Below are positions 21,700 through 33,299 of a stretch of DNA of 64,000 nt, piece by piece; the first letter of the stretch is position 1; each line of letters begins with the position of its first letter. Source of the stretch: Gentiana macrophylla (Eukaryota; Streptophyta; Magnoliopsida; Gentianales; Gentianaceae); assembly GCA_026214975.1 (NCBI GenBank), contig CM047808.1:62336583-62400582 (forward strand). Reading direction: 5' to 3'. The notes below the pieces were generated by a model. It made no database searches. It saw only the letters and a program-made list of their open reading frames with translations, and was not told where the DNA came from. The translations under genes and the position numbers were made by a program.

Positions 21700-23793
21700 T
21701 GTGAAACCCGAATCTTCGTAAATGGTACAAAAGTCTTTTTTATAATTTTGTGCGTCTCGATATTTTTAATGGGTTATGTTTTAATTAAACAAATAGAGTC
21801 AAGATAAATATTAACGGGTATTTACGGTAGTTTAAAATTATAACTTTTAGTAAGGGCAAAAAGGTAAATGTACTAAACTATATATATACCCATCTTATTC
21901 CAAAACCCTTTTCATTTCCCCCCACTTTTGAGATGCTTCGGCTAAGAGAAATAGGAGAGGGAAAAGAGAGGAAAAAAGGAGTTTTCGCTATTGCGATCAA
22001 TCCGGCCGTCAAAATCACAAACTAATTATACCAAAATGCTTCACTTGATGAGAGCTTAATATTGATACAAGTTTCACTCTGATCGGGTAAGTATTTCGAA
22101 AACCCATTTTCTAGATCTAGATGTGTTTTTGAGTTTTTCTTAGCTTTTTAATGTTTTATATGTTGTAGAATCGTATAGCTTTGTTTTGGTTGTAGATTCG
22201 TAAAGGGTTTGCTTAGATTCTTGGAGATTTTCTTGTGGATCTAGATCTTCTTGGAGTGTTCTTGAAGAGTTCATGGAGATTTTTGGTGAAAACATAGGTA
22301 AAGGGATGTTCAACCAAATCTGAATGTGTTATTTTAGAGTTTAGATGTAGCTTTTTATTTCAAGTATGTTTTAGAGTCATTTCATATAAATGCTTGAAAA
22401 ACATGTTACATTGGTGTTTAAATCTAGTATAATTTTACAAGCATGTTCTAGAATATTTATTTTATTATTTTTGTATGGATTTGGAGTACATTTAGTGTTT
22501 AAAATGTTGAAAAAAACATGGAATTCGACCCAAGAGTGTTGGCTGATTTTCTATGCAAAAATAGAATAAAGAGTTATGTGGAATGTTCTAAAGTCGAGTG
22601 TACTTGTTCTAGTGGCTTTGGCTCCGCACAACGTCTCACGGGAGCATTGGAACACTCCACGTTTGACCTTATGTGATGTTGACTTGAGTTTAATATCTTA
22701 CTTGTAACCTGACGAAGTTAGGGGTTCGGTTTCTGGTGTATTCGGCTCAGCACCTTGTGGAGACCCTCTGCGGGGAGATACTCAGGATCATCGGAAGCCA
22801 TATTCCTTAGCCTCGTGGGTATTGGATTAGATTCCAATATTTCTGTACAATGTGTTGGGTAGTGTAATGTAGAGTTAGTCTATGGTTTAGTGGTCCTTAA
22901 GAAGCCTTTTTATGTGCAATGAGCTTAGAAGGTAATATTAATTGCTTAAATACGCACTTGATGAGTCTAAAAGCTAAAACATGTTAATCCTTGGTGAGAC
23001 ATGCTTTCTTATCGCAACATGGAATTATTACACCTCCTCACTTTTAGATACTTGTGTCGGACTCGTGTAATATTCCACACTTTTAGATACATGTGTCATA
23101 TGAGATGCTGTATGTGTCATAGTGTAGTCTTCACCATGCAAAGTGTCCTTGGATTAAAATTTAACAAATGTCTTATTTGGTGAGTCTACTAGTAAGACTA
23201 GTAGAGAGTTGTAAGTGAATGAAACATATGTGTTGTTACGTTTGTTTGACTTGCCATGTGATATTATTATTGTTATTATTATTAATGATCATCCTCGTGA
23301 TATAACATGGGTAGATTCAGTTCTTCTACCCTTTACTGAGTACGTTTGTACTCACCCTTTAGTATGTTGTTTTTCCCTGACCCTGAGAAGGTGGTTTTGT
23401 TGTAGATTGAGTTCGAGATAGCTTAAGAGTGGTTTTCCTGAATTTCAGCAGTTGTAGTCTATCTTTCTTACTTTCTGTTGTATAATGGTATAGAATCTTC
23501 CTTTTTCTTTTGCAATAGATTAGACAGTTGTACCTTTGGTTTTTAATAGTTGAATGAATATTCAACCATGTGTATTTTTTTCATATGATTTTGGCTTTAG
23601 TTGCAACCTTGTGTTATTTGTCGGTCGTTATATTGATCTTTTAAAGTTTTTCCCGAGTCATTGTTTTTGTTTTCCGCTTGTTCTCTATTATTGATGATGT
23701 CAGTCTTATGTATTTAATCTATTTATTTTAATTATTTACATGTCGGGCGTCCTTTTCCGGTTAAGGACTCGGTTCTGGATTAGCGTCGTCACA
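21700..23793 (+). repeat. 3' LTR of chromovirus-type LARD
   Basis: 2094 bp, TGTGAAACCCG to GTCGTCACA. TATA box at 21879-21890. Confidence 0.88.
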
Positions 23794-24138
23794 AACTGTA
23801 AACGATTATGTTTCATTGATTGCTAGAGAGCGACTCACTGTATAGTGATTCTATTTGATTATATTGTAAATAGAGTGTTGTTACTCATAGATAAATTTTG
23901 AGCTCGTTGGTTTTCCTATGAAGCTGATCTCTTTTCTAGTCGTGCTGACTGAGAAAATACTTTGCTCATGCTGAGGAGGATGTAAATATCTTTGATCATT
24001 CGAGGTCTGATCAATGCATTGTCCTCCCACAAGAACTCTGTTCACCACTCCCAGCCAATGATTATTGAGGCTTATGAGGGCCGAGTTCAATGGGGAGTGG
24101 TTTGTGGGTGGGGTTGTCTGTCATTCTTGTTATTTCAG
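23794..24138. other. Unassigned stretch between LARD and minisatellite
   Basis: No gene or known repeat recognised. Probably part of the older sequence into which the LARD and the minisatellite's host element were built. Confidence 0.3.
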
Positions 24139-24504
24139 GTACTTCATGTAAAAAACAACCGAAGTGTAGAGAGGTTGAATCGTCATCTCATGTACTTCAT
24201 ATAAAAAACTACCAAAGCATGAAGAGGTTCAATCACCCTTGCGTACTTGATGTAAAAAACAACCGAAGCGTGGCGAGGTTGAATCGTCGTATCGCGTACT
24301 TCGTGCTAAAAAATGATCGAAACATTGCGAGTTTAAATCGTCATATCGCATACTTCGTGTAAAAAGTGACTGATGCGTGGCGAGGTTTAATCATCGTCTC
24401 ACGCATTTACCTTAAGCGTCGCGCAAGGTTAAATCATAGTCTCGCGTGCTTCGGTAAAAAAGCGACATAATCATGGCGAGCTTGAATCGTCGTCTCGCGT
24501 ACAT
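24139..24504 (+). repeat. Minisatellite, ~53 bp period, left part
   Basis: About seven diverged units, each opening gcgtacttcgtgtaaaaaat and ending with a 'ggcgaggttgaatcgtcgtctc' type stretch. Unit starts near 24139, 24192, 24243, 24296 and 24349 give spacings of 51-54 bases. Later units are more diverged. The array continues at 32848 after the Athila insertion. Confidence 0.8.
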
Positions 24505-24696
24505 TGTCACGGATTTATGCAATGCAAAATATAACAAGTAATAAATATTTATAAATCCGGTTTTCCTCAAGTATAGGATCGTAATATAGAGGTTGATACC
24601 GGGTTGATCTTATGGGGAACTGGCGATTGCTAACCCTAGTTTTTGTCTAATTAAAATATGTCACGAAAACTAATCTAAACAGCGGATAAAACTAAA
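24505..24696 (-). repeat. Remnant of the 3' LTR of the Athila element
   Basis: It matches the first 190 or so bases of 31333-32847 (starting TGTCACGGATTT), then similarity stops abruptly after 'ataaaactaaacg'. The junction lies inside the last codons of the integrase-side reading frame. Confidence 0.8.
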
Positions 24697-25475
24697 CGTT
24701 TAAACAACACTTAACACATGGGGTGAAATCTTTGATGGCTTTCGAAACACGTTTAAACTTTCCCATGGTTGACTTCTTCTTCTGAACTCTCAGATGACGT
24801 TTCAGCGCTTTCTTAAGCTGCTGCTCCCTTTCAAACTCTTCCATATCCCAACTACCAGCTAGAACTTCTTCAGAAGGACCACTACCGGCATCCTCAGAAA
24901 ACAAGTCGGGTGAGAACTCGTCAAATTCTTCGACTTTTGTAGCACCACACCCGAGGATATCGAGGAAACGAACAATCAAAGGTCTCTTTTTAGGTTCACC
25001 AATATAGTGCAAACACCTTTGACCATTTACTCGAAACGGTTGGTCACCATAACCGCGTAGTTCTAGAACGCCTCCAGGAATAATTTGGAGAATCTCAAAG
25101 GGACCGGACCATCGTGTCCTCAACTTACCAGGGAACAGATGTAGCATGGAATTATACAGAAGAACTTGTTCCCCGACTTGAAATTCTCTTTTCTTAATCT
25201 TGGCGTCATGGAGGAGTTTCATCTTATCTTTGCTAATCCTGGCGCTCTCGTAGGCCTGGAGTCCGAATTGTCCCAACTCATGCAATCTAACTGCGCAGCT
25301 GGTGCTTACCACAAGATTGGGAATCAAAGTTCAGAAACTTTGTAGCCCAATAAGCTCTATGCTCTAACTCGACTGGAAGATGACATGGCTTACCATAAAC
25401 CCTTTGATATGATGATGTACCCATAGGAGTCTTATAGGCGGTTCTGTATGCCCATAGTACATCATCCAACTTCAA
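24692..25475 (-). pseudogene. Athila integrase C-terminal part and extension
   Basis: Two overlapping minus-strand frames. The first (25475-25287) contains '[17 protein letters not shown]' and '[14 protein letters not shown]', the end of the integrase core. The second (25327-24692) contains 'QVGEQVLLYNSMLHLFPGKLRTRWSGPFEI', the C-terminal integrase domain. About 100 further residues rich in Glu, Lys and Ser follow, with a basic end. A frameshift lies near 25300. The last residues are read from the LTR side of the deletion junction, so the natural C-terminus is lost. Confidence 0.8.
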
Positions 25476-26353
25476 ACTCCAAATTTTCTACGATGATCAT
25501 GACCCGCTTTTTCCAAGATTTTCTTAATACTTTGGTTGCTCCTTTCAACCTGACCACTAGTCATCGGATGATATGGTGTGCCATTCTTATGACGAACACC
25601 ATACTTTTCAAGAACTTTCTCTAGGGGTCGGTTGCAGAAATGCGTCCCTTCATTACTGATCAAGGCACGTGGACACCCAAATCTCACAAAGATATTTTTC
25701 TTTAGGAATTTCATGACCGTCTTATGATCATTGTGAGGAGTGGCTTGAGCCTCCACCCATTTAGAAACGTAATCCACGCAGACTAAGATGTATTTGTTAC
25801 CACAAGATGATGGGAATGGTCCCATAAAATCGATACCCTATACATCAATGACTTCGCATTCTAGAATGGGTTTCAAAGGCATGTCAAAACGCCTTGTCAG
25901 AGTACCGGTTCTTTGGCATCTATCACAAGCTTTACAGAAAGCTTATGTATCCTTGAAGATCGTAGGCCAATAGAAACCGGATTGGAAGATCTTAGCAACG
26001 GTTTTCCAAGGACCAAAGTGACCTCCAGTGGGTCCACTGTGACACTGCTCAATGATATCGCGTTGCTCAGATTCTGGAACACATCTCCTAAGCAGACCAT
26101 CTTTACAGATCATAAAAAGATAAGGTTCATCCCAAACAAAAGATTTCAAATCAAAGAAGAACTTTTTCTTCTCCTGATAGGACAATTCTGGATCGAGATA
26201 TCGGGAATGAAGGTAATTGACAATGGAAGAATACCATGGAACATCTGGAGCGCAGCCATCGATAAGCATAATGTTTTCTAGAGGAAAGTAAAGATCTATA
26301 TCATCTGGATCATCCTTTTCCTCACTTAACATTCTCGAAACATGATCCGCCAC
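25472..26353 (-). pseudogene. Athila integrase zinc-binding and catalytic core
   Basis: The HHCC domain is present with 'CHSGPTGGHFG' and 'CKACDRCQRTG'. Two stop-like breaks follow before '[30 protein letters not shown]' with the first catalytic Asp. The second catalytic position reads ISNEGTHF where elements of this family read ISDEGTHF, so Asp is replaced by Asn. The Glu in '[13 protein letters not shown]' is intact. The frame breaks at about 25943 and near the 25475 junction. This enzyme would not be functional even without the breaks. Confidence 0.82.
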
Positions 26354-26592
26354 GACGCTTTTTTAACGCTTCTTTTGTCTTTAATTTGAACGCCAAACTC
26401 TTGTAGGTCGTCGATTCCAACGCAGAGGGCGCGTTTAGCCTCTTTCTTAGTCATCGATATTGCAAAGCAAATGTGATCACCCACACAATCACTTGAGCTC
26501 CTAACAAGTAACTCACGAAACTTGTCCATAGCAAAGACTACGCCAATAATTCCTTTTCGCAGAGTAGTATAGTTAACTTGAGAAGGATTCAA
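26326..26592 (-). pseudogene. Athila RNase H segment
   Basis: The frame reads 'QVNYTTLRKGIIGVVFAMDKFR' and ends near 'EFGVQIKDKRSVKKASW', the standard RNase H region between RT and integrase of Athila elements. A frameshift at about 26340 moves the reading to the integrase frame ('MADHVSRML'). A second break at 26593-26599 separates it from RT. Confidence 0.75.
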
Positions 26593-26599
26593 CGTGTGA

Positions 26600-27946
26600 T
26601 CAAGCGTAATAGATTGGCTGGAATTTCCCTTTGATTCTTTGTCCTAAAACAGCACCAACCTCATAGTTTGATGCGTCGCACATAAGCTCGAAAGGTATAT
26701 TCCAGTCAGGCGATATAAGAATTGGAGCAGAGATTAAACGATCCTTAAGCTCCTCAAACGCTTGCTTGCAATCCTCATCAAAATTGAACTCAATGTCTTT
26801 CTTTAGTAAAGTAGACAGGGGCTTGGCTATCTTGGAGAAGTCTTGAATGAATCTCCTATAGAAACCGACATGTCCAAGAAAACCTCTCACTTCACGCACA
26901 TTCTTGGGATAACTCACCTTCTCGGTAGCTTCTACTTTTTCCCTGTCAACTTCTATACCTTTAGCGGAGATCTTGTGGCCAAGAACTATTCCCTCATCAA
27001 CCATGAAATGGCATTTTTCCCAGTTTAGGACTAAGTTCTTTTCCACACATCTGGATAAGACCTGGTCAAGGTTGTCAAGACAATCATCAAAAGACTGACC
27101 AAAGACCGAAAAATCGTCCATAAAGATTTCCATACACTTTTCTATGAGCGCGTAAAAAATAGCCAGCATACATCTTTGAAAAGTAGCTGGAGCATTGCAG
27201 AGACCGAATGACATTCGCCTGTAAGCAAATGTACCATAAGGGCAGGTGAAAGTGGTCTTTTCCTGGTCAGCTGGATCAATGGGTATCTGAAAGTATCCTG
27301 AATATCCATCCAAGAAGCAGTAGAATGCGTGTCCCGCCAGACGCTCAAGCATCTGGTCAATGAATGGAAGGGGGAAGTGGTCCTTCATGGTTACGTCATT
27401 GAGCTTTCGATAATCGATGCAGACTCTGTAACCAGTGACAAGTCTCAATGCTATTTCCTCTCCCTTCTCATTCTTCTCAATCATAATTCCACCTTTCTTG
27501 GGAACTACTTGAGTCGGGGAAACCCATTCACTATCAGCAATGGCATAAATGATTCCCATGTCCAGAAGTTTGATGATTTCTTTCTTAACTACCTCTTGCA
27601 TATGAGGGTTGAGCCTCCTCTGGGGCTGTCTAACACATTTCGCACCCTCATTTGTCTTGATCTTGTGCATACAGATGTCCGGAGATATTCCTCTGATATC
27701 TCCTACTTGCCATCAAAAGGCTTTTTCATTTTTCTTCAAGACGTTGATCAATTTCATTTCCTCTAAACGAGACAACTTGGCAGATATAATCAAAGGAAGC
27801 TTGTCACCTTCTCTTAGAAACACATACTTAAGATGTTTAGGCAACGGCTTCAGCACCAAATCTGCAGGGGGGTCTTCTAAACTAGATTTGAGATCTCCAC
27901 TTTTCAACTCAACATCGCTGAGTTTACTGAGCGGTCCCACTGCCAA
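26600..27946 (-). pseudogene. Athila reverse transcriptase
   Basis: The main frame (27670-26600, 356 codons) contains 'RRLNPHMQEVVKKEIIKLLD', 'SEWVSPTQVVPKKGG', 'CIDYRKLNDVTMKDHFPLPFIDQML', 'FSGYFQIP'-like 'GYSGYFQIP', 'FGLCNAPATFQRCM' and the catalytic block IFMDDFSVFG. The DD pair and the first Asp of the palm are present. 'FLGHVGFYRRFIQDFSKIAKPL' follows, as normal. The preceding linker (27946-27713) reads 'LPKHLKYVFLREGDKLPLIISAKLS' in another frame. This is the best preserved part of the element and gives the firmest family assignment. Confidence 0.9.
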
Positions 27947-28017
27947 AGCTTATCCTCTCAACAACTCATCCTCAAAATCAGCTTCTAACTGTTCTAGACT
28001 TACCACGCCATGATTAT

Positions 28018-28749
28018 TCAATTATCAACCAGTCGCTCATACTCCGTTGCAACAGCCATGACTTGCTTTTCCATCAAATCATTGAAGTCATCAGACGTCT
28101 CCTCAATGGAAAAACCGGTTGGAGGACCCGAGGGTATTTGAATGGATTTGGAAACATTATAGCTCACCTCTTGATCACCAACATGGATCGTCACACGCCC
28201 ACCATTGCAGTCAATGAGGGCTCTAGCTGTAGACAGAAAAGGTCTTCCAAGAATCAGGGGGACATTTTCATATTTTTCAATGTCTAGGACGTACCAGTCA
28301 ACGGGAAAGGTAAATCTATCGATTTGAACTAGTACGTCTTTTAAGATTCCCACGCTTTCTTAGAAGATCTATCAAATAATTGCAAATTCATGGTAGTGGG
28401 TTCTAGAAGATCAATTAAACCCAAATTGCTTGCATACGTACATTGGCATGAGGCTTATAGATGCACCCAGGTCACACAAAGAGTTAGGGAAGACCAGGCC
28501 TCCCATTAATACTGTAAGCACGAACTTTCCAGGGTCACCTCTCTTGGTTGGTAAGTCTTCATAGTTGATCATTGAACAATCCTCACCAATCAGCCTCTGC
28601 ATGTCTGACAATTTCCTTTTTGAAGAAACAACATCCTTGATAAATTTTGTATACTTAGGCATTTCAACCAAGACCTCTGATAATGGAAGATTCACCTGAG
28701 TATTTTTCAAAAGATTTAGCACATTTTCATACTTCTTATCTTCACTCAA
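28018..28749 (-). pseudogene. Athila aspartic protease region
   Basis: The first frame (28749-28411) contains 'LPLSEVLVEMPKYTKFIKDVVSSKRKL', a hallmark of Athila, and the active-site-like 'CDLGASISLMP'. The second (28353-28018) contains 'VPLILGRPFLSTARALIDCNGG', the C-terminal half of the protease. Between them the 'LIDLLEPTTMNLQLFD' stretch is readable in another frame, so two frameshifts flank it. The catalytic triad reads D-L-G-A-S, which is normal for plant gypsy proteases. Confidence 0.82.
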
Positions 28750-29578
28750 AGGGATGTTGCTCTTTCTTGGTGGAAATGGAAGCTTTTTCAGATCATTCTC
28801 AGAAAAGACTTTCTTTGAAGATGCACTGACAGCTTTGTCTTCCAGATCCTTCCATCGAACAGCTTTTTCAATCTTTTTATTAGTCAGGGGATCAGCCTCC
28901 TGACTTCTCTTGATTCTTCATTCCTCAGGGGATCAGCCACCTGAGGACTTCCAACATTTTCACCTCTCAGGGGTTCAACCACCTGAGTATTCGGCCAAGG
29001 GAAGTGTAGGTGCTCAGCTTCCCCTCCTGCCTTATCAATGGCAGGAGGGGCTAGTGGTTTCCCTGGTGGGAAGGACCACTAACTTGAGTACCACTTCTTA
29101 AATTCATTGCACTGGCCTCCTCTCTACCGTATGGAATTGATGGTACGAGGTCAGTGCATTGGCTTTGATTTAACTCGGTCTGAGCCACTTGACCACCCTT
29201 GGGGTTTTTCTCAGTGAAACTGGGCAATTGCCCTGGGGGTCTAGAAGCTAACTACTCAGCCAGTTGCCCGATTTGTCTCTCAAGATTCTTATTTGTAGTC
29301 ATCAGGAGTTGGATACTTTTATTTTGCTCCTCCAATTTAGCTTCAAGATTGTTAGTTTGGGAGGGGCCTTGAGAGTTCTGGAAATTTTGAGAATAGGCTG
29401 GTCAATGACTTTGAAATTGATAATTTGAATTGGAAGACCAATTCTGATTGAATCTCTGAGTAGGATTGGAAAAATTCGAGTTTTGGTTCTGATTAAAACC
29501 AGGGTTTCTATTGAAATTTTGATTCGAATTAGGATTGAAACTGGGAGATTGATTAAACCCGTGGTTTTGGAAATTATT
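28750..29578 (-). other. Athila gag-protease linker with short internal repeats
   Basis: Decayed coding sequence. Between about 28885 and 29100 the + strand repeats short blocks such as 'aggggatcagcc' and 'cacctgag'. Next to it (29302-29628) the minus strand encodes an Asn/Phe-rich low-complexity stretch, read in the + direction as Ile-rich. Confidence 0.45.
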
Positions 29579-29797
29579 CTAGCCAGAAACTTGATTAGAC
29601 CTTTGGTTGTTCTGACCATAGAATGCATTCACTTCAGCATTCTGTCCGTTCATAGGGCAGAATCTAGATGTGTGCCCCACCTCGTCACAATTCTGACATG
29701 TGACTTGATTACACTGTCCATAGTCATGAACATCATTCACTTGATAAGGTGCAAGGGGATTGAATTGACACTGGCCATTCATAGGCCACCGACACAA
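29579..29797 (-). pseudogene. Athila nucleocapsid zinc knuckle
   Basis: A CCHC knuckle CQNCDEVGHTSRFC (bases 29657-29698 on the minus strand), followed by 'NAEVNAFYGQNN', typical of the Athila gag C-terminus. A stop and a frameshift separate it from the gag core. Confidence 0.78.
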
Positions 29798-30600
29798 GAA
29801 GCTAGCGATCTGAAACCCGAGGGTTCTGTGGAAAAGAAGAAGTTTGATTTATCGGATTTGAAATTTGAGAAGTTTCCATCTGCTTCTGCAGCATGGCGAT
29901 CAAACTTTGCATGTTTACCTCCTCAACCTTAGGAGGAGGAGGAGGTGCTTGAATTGCTTGATAAGAGGGGGCGTAGTTGTACTTTGCAATGTCCTCAAAC
30001 AAAGGCCCATCCTCATCAAAGCTTTTCTTCTAAACGCCCGCCAGATGAACTATTGACCATGCCTTTTGTAAGCTCGGTCAATCCACTAAAGAAGGTGTTG
30101 ATTTTCCTTTGCAGTGGCAAGCCATGGTGGGGACACTTTCTAAGCAGAGCTTTGAATCTTTTCCAACAATCGAAGAAGGATTCATTCTCTTTCTGGTAGA
30201 AAGTGAAAATCTCGTTTAAACACTGGGCTGTTTTTGAAGGTGGGAAATATTGACTCAAGAACTCATTTTCGAGTTCGGCCCAGGTGGTAATCGATTCATA
30301 GGGGAGAGAAGTATACCACTCCTTCGCTTCTTCCTTTAGAGAAAATGGAAAGAGTTTCAGTTTAATGGCATTCTCACTTACTCATTGGATACGTGTGGTG
30401 CCGCATATCTCCAAGAACGTATGTAAGTGAGTATGGGGATTCTCTGATTGATAACCATGGAAAATAAATGCATGCTGCATCATCTGAATAAGTCCCGGCC
30501 TTAGCTCGAAGGTGCATGCGTTGATGGTCGGAATGACAATAGCCGGGTTGATCGATCTGCGCCAGGCATGGCGTAGTCCGCCAACGACGCCTATCATCGC
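29798..30600 (-). pseudogene. Athila gag core
   Basis: The minus-strand frame from about 30597 reads 'FELRPGLIQMMQHAFIFHG' and 'HTHLHTFLEICGT'. After one in-frame TGA (30382-30384) the same frame continues with 'EAKEWYTSLPYESITTWAELENEFLSQYFPPSKT', the core of the Retrotrans_gag family. Near 30016 it is stopped and shifted into the frame 30002-29802, which has a Pro-rich stretch and 'SLIAMLQKQMETSQIS', a helix seen before the zinc knuckle in Athila. No N-terminal start is preserved. Confidence 0.82.
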
Positions 30601-31307
30601 GCAGCCATTATTACAAAATCGCGATTTCCTTGGCTAGCCGCTTCCTCAAGATCTTGCTCGGCTCGCCTGCGCCGTAACCGCAGAACGGAAAATCTGCCTG
30701 CTTGGCCGACTACGGTTCGCTTCGGGTCGTGGGTGTATAGTAACGGTCCTTTGACTACGAGTTTGCATAAACCGAACCAAAATCGTGGGTTGAAACCTAA
30801 AGACTAAGAATTTAAAAACCTAAACTAAAAATTAAAGCCTAAGAGGAGAAAAAGAAATGCAAATAGTTAAGATAAGGGAGCGAGACGGACGCCCGTAAAC
30901 CTGGACGGGCGCCTGGTCGAATTTGAACTAGGACGGGCGCCTGGAAGTCCAAACGCTCGATCGATAGGTTGAAGAAGTGGACGGACGTCCAAATTGGATG
31001 GACGTTCGTTCAACAGGTTAAAAATGGTTCAGAGTTGAAAATTTTAGAACAGACGGGCGTCCACTGGTCTAGAAGCCCGTTTGGAAGCAGAAAACGAAGC
31101 AGGAATGGAGAAGAACAGCAGGAAAAAGAAAAACAGAAAGACAGAAAGAAAGAAGAGAAGAAAACTAATCACAAGAGAGAGAAGAACCTTAACCCTAAAC
31201 TAAAACAGTAATATCCTAATAACCTAAACGATTATCAACTAAAAACAGGAATTAAAACGAAATATAACCAAGAAAAACGAAAAACAAAAAACTAGGCAAC
31301 CGTCCGG
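30601..31307 (-). other. Athila 5' leader
   Basis: Untranslated sequence between gag and the primer binding site. It contains several short repeats of the type 'gacgggcg(t/c)cc', also seen in the adjacent LTR (32350-32500). Confidence 0.5.
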
Positions 31308-31326
31308 TTCCCCGGCAACGGCGCTA
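31308..31326 (-). other. Primer binding site of the Athila element (tRNA-Asp type)
   Basis: Read on the minus strand, the site is agcgccgttgccggggaa, one base off the tRNA-Asp complement TGGCGCCGTTGCCGGGGAA. It lies six bases inside the right LTR border. Confidence 0.85.
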
Positions 31327-31332
31327 AAAACT

Positions 31333-32847
31333 TGTCACGGATTTATGCAATGCAAAATATAACAAGTAATAAATATTTATAAATCCGGTTTTCCTCAAGT
31401 ATAAGGATCGTAATATAGAGGTTGATACCGGGTCGATCTTACGGGGAACTGGCGATTTCTAACCCTAGTTTTTGTCTAATTAAATTATGTCACGAAAACT
31501 AATCTAAACAAATGGATAAAACTAAACGAAACTGAAAACAAACTTAACTAAAACGTAAAATCGACGTAAGATATGATCTAAAGCCGTGAAAGATACGGGT
31601 TGCGAACTATTAAACTTAAACTAATATGAAATAAAAGTAAACTACTCTAGACAATTCAAGTTTCACGGGATTAAATTCAAGTTTTAACGAGCAAACGAGC
31701 GATTGATCCACCTATCCTAACAAGTATCAATTCCTATCTCGATTATATTGCATTTTCTAACCAAGTTGTGGTTTCACCTTGTCTAAAACATGAACCCTAA
31801 TTTCTTAGGTGATTCACCTATTAATCTATGTCTTTCGATCTAAGATTAACGATTTTACTAATCAAAGGTGTAAACTTTAACCTAGCAATCTAACCTATTA
31901 ACTCTCGTTATGATAGATTAAACAACTATTCCTTATCATGGTGATCTAAGGCTTATAAAGATTTTCATCAACATAAAACAATCATTACATGCAAGTCTTT
32001 CGATACAAATTGCAATTAAACAATAATAGACATGATAAAGGAAACAACTTTAGATAAAAACTCACAATATAATCGCAGAAACGGAATCAAAACGTGTTGG
32101 ATGGCTTCACAATGCTCGTTTGATGAAGCTTAGCCTCTCAACATCCTCTGGAAACTCGAAATTGCAGAAAAAACGAACATAAAACTACCTACTTTTAATC
32201 TAGAATTTGGAGCATAAAAACTGGAATAAAAGAAGTAAAAATGCTGCCTAAAGCTGCCCCTAGGTTTAGGGTTTTGAATAATGAGTATATGGTATCTCAT
32301 ATGTGGAGGAAACAGCTGCTATTTATAGAGTCCTGAGTCGGTTCGCCAAAGTCGGTCGAAGGACGCCCGTCCAGATGGATTTGGACTTGCTTCAGACGCC
32401 ACCCACTCGGCGTCAAACTCTTCAGATCAAAATCGCACTCCGACGCTGCTTGCTTTGATGGACGCCCGTCCAACCTGGGACGGGACTTGGACGCCAGTTC
32501 AATATGATCGAATTCTGATTTCTTGATCTTTATCTCTTTTTAATCAAATCCAATCATCATTATCTCTTTTATCATCAATTAGCTCAAACTTAATCAACTT
32601 TTGATCATCTTTTGAGCCTCAAACATGTATCTATAACACATAAAAATATCGCAAAATGTAATAATGTCCAATTAAATATAAGTTCATCAATAAAACGCAT
32701 AAATTGACTAATTTTGCTATTAACTTATTAAAGACACCACATGCTCAATATTTCCATCTAAACACTTATTTCTTATGCAAATAATACAAATACGGGGGAA
32801 ATTATCATAAAATATAGCCTTATAAAACAATAAAAACACCCTTAACA
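31333..32847 (-). repeat. 5' LTR of the Athila element (right end)
   Basis: 1515 bp, starting TGTCACGG and ending CTTAACA on the + strand, followed by the TACAT duplication. Confidence 0.88.
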
Positions 32848-33005
32848 TACATCGTGTTAAAAAATGGCCGAAGCATAGCGAGGTTGAATCCTCATTTCAT
32901 GTACTTCGTGTAAAAAATGACTGAAGCGTGGCGAGGTTGAATCGTCGTCTTGCGTACTTTGTGTAAAAAATGACAAAAACGTGGTGAGGTTGAATTGTGG
33001 CTCGG
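32848..33005 (+). repeat. Minisatellite, ~53 bp period, right part
   Basis: Three further units continuing the array left of the Athila element (e.g. 'ctgaagcgtggcgaggttga'). The first five bases are the target duplication. Confidence 0.78.
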
Positions 33006-33299
33006 TTTGCCAAAGCGTATCGAGGCTATAATAAAGCGTAATCAAACACATTTGGAAGTGAGTAAGTGCTAATAATTTGAAATTTAGATAATAGTGCAAA
33101 AGTTGAGCTCGCCATGCCGTATGTTTGGTGAGGTTTAACGTTACAGTATAAGTCAAAATAAAAGAAAGTGTAATCACTGACGAGGGAGTGAATTCCATGA
33201 CCCAGAATAAAGAAAGCATGATCACTCAGGAAGAAACGAGAGAGTGAATGCCATAACCCAGATCGTGTAGATGTGTTCAATGAATTTCTCTTTGTGGTG
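33006..33299. other. Unassigned stretch before the Tat-like gag
   Basis: No feature recognised. On the minus strand it directly follows the gag knuckle region and may be degraded gag-pol linker. Confidence 0.3.

Larger units (their letters stand above)
15736..23793 (+). mobile_element. Chromovirus-type LARD with 2.1 kb LTRs and non-coding interior
   Basis: LTRs 15736-17823 and 21700-23793 start TGTGA(T/A)ACCC and end GTCGTCACA. A Met-type PBS follows the first, and the 'tttcgaggacgaaattc' block plus polypurine tract precedes the second, all on the + strand. The 3.9 kb interior has no protease, RT, RNase H or integrase that I can recognise, so replication would need a partner's enzymes. The flanks GCCCT (left) and AACTG (right) do not match, so either the target duplication has decayed or the two ends are not from one insertion event. 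Confidence 0.85.
24505..32847 (-). mobile_element. Athila-type Ty3/gypsy element, degenerate, left LTR truncated
   Basis: A perfect TACAT target duplication (24500-24504 and 32848-32852) brackets the element. The right LTR, 31333-32847, is complete. A tRNA-Asp type PBS lies just left of it on the minus strand, so the order on the minus strand is 5' LTR, gag, protease, RT, RNase H, integrase. At the left only about 190 bases of 3' LTR remain, fused almost directly to the end of pol, so a deletion removed most of the 3' LTR, the polypurine tract and any envelope-like region. PBS type and pol sequence support Athila. Every coding segment is broken. Confidence 0.88.

Noticed and set aside
24505..32847. 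Endogenous pararetrovirus
   Set aside because: LTRs, target duplication, PBS, integrase and Athila-type RT all point to a Ty3/gypsy retrotransposon.
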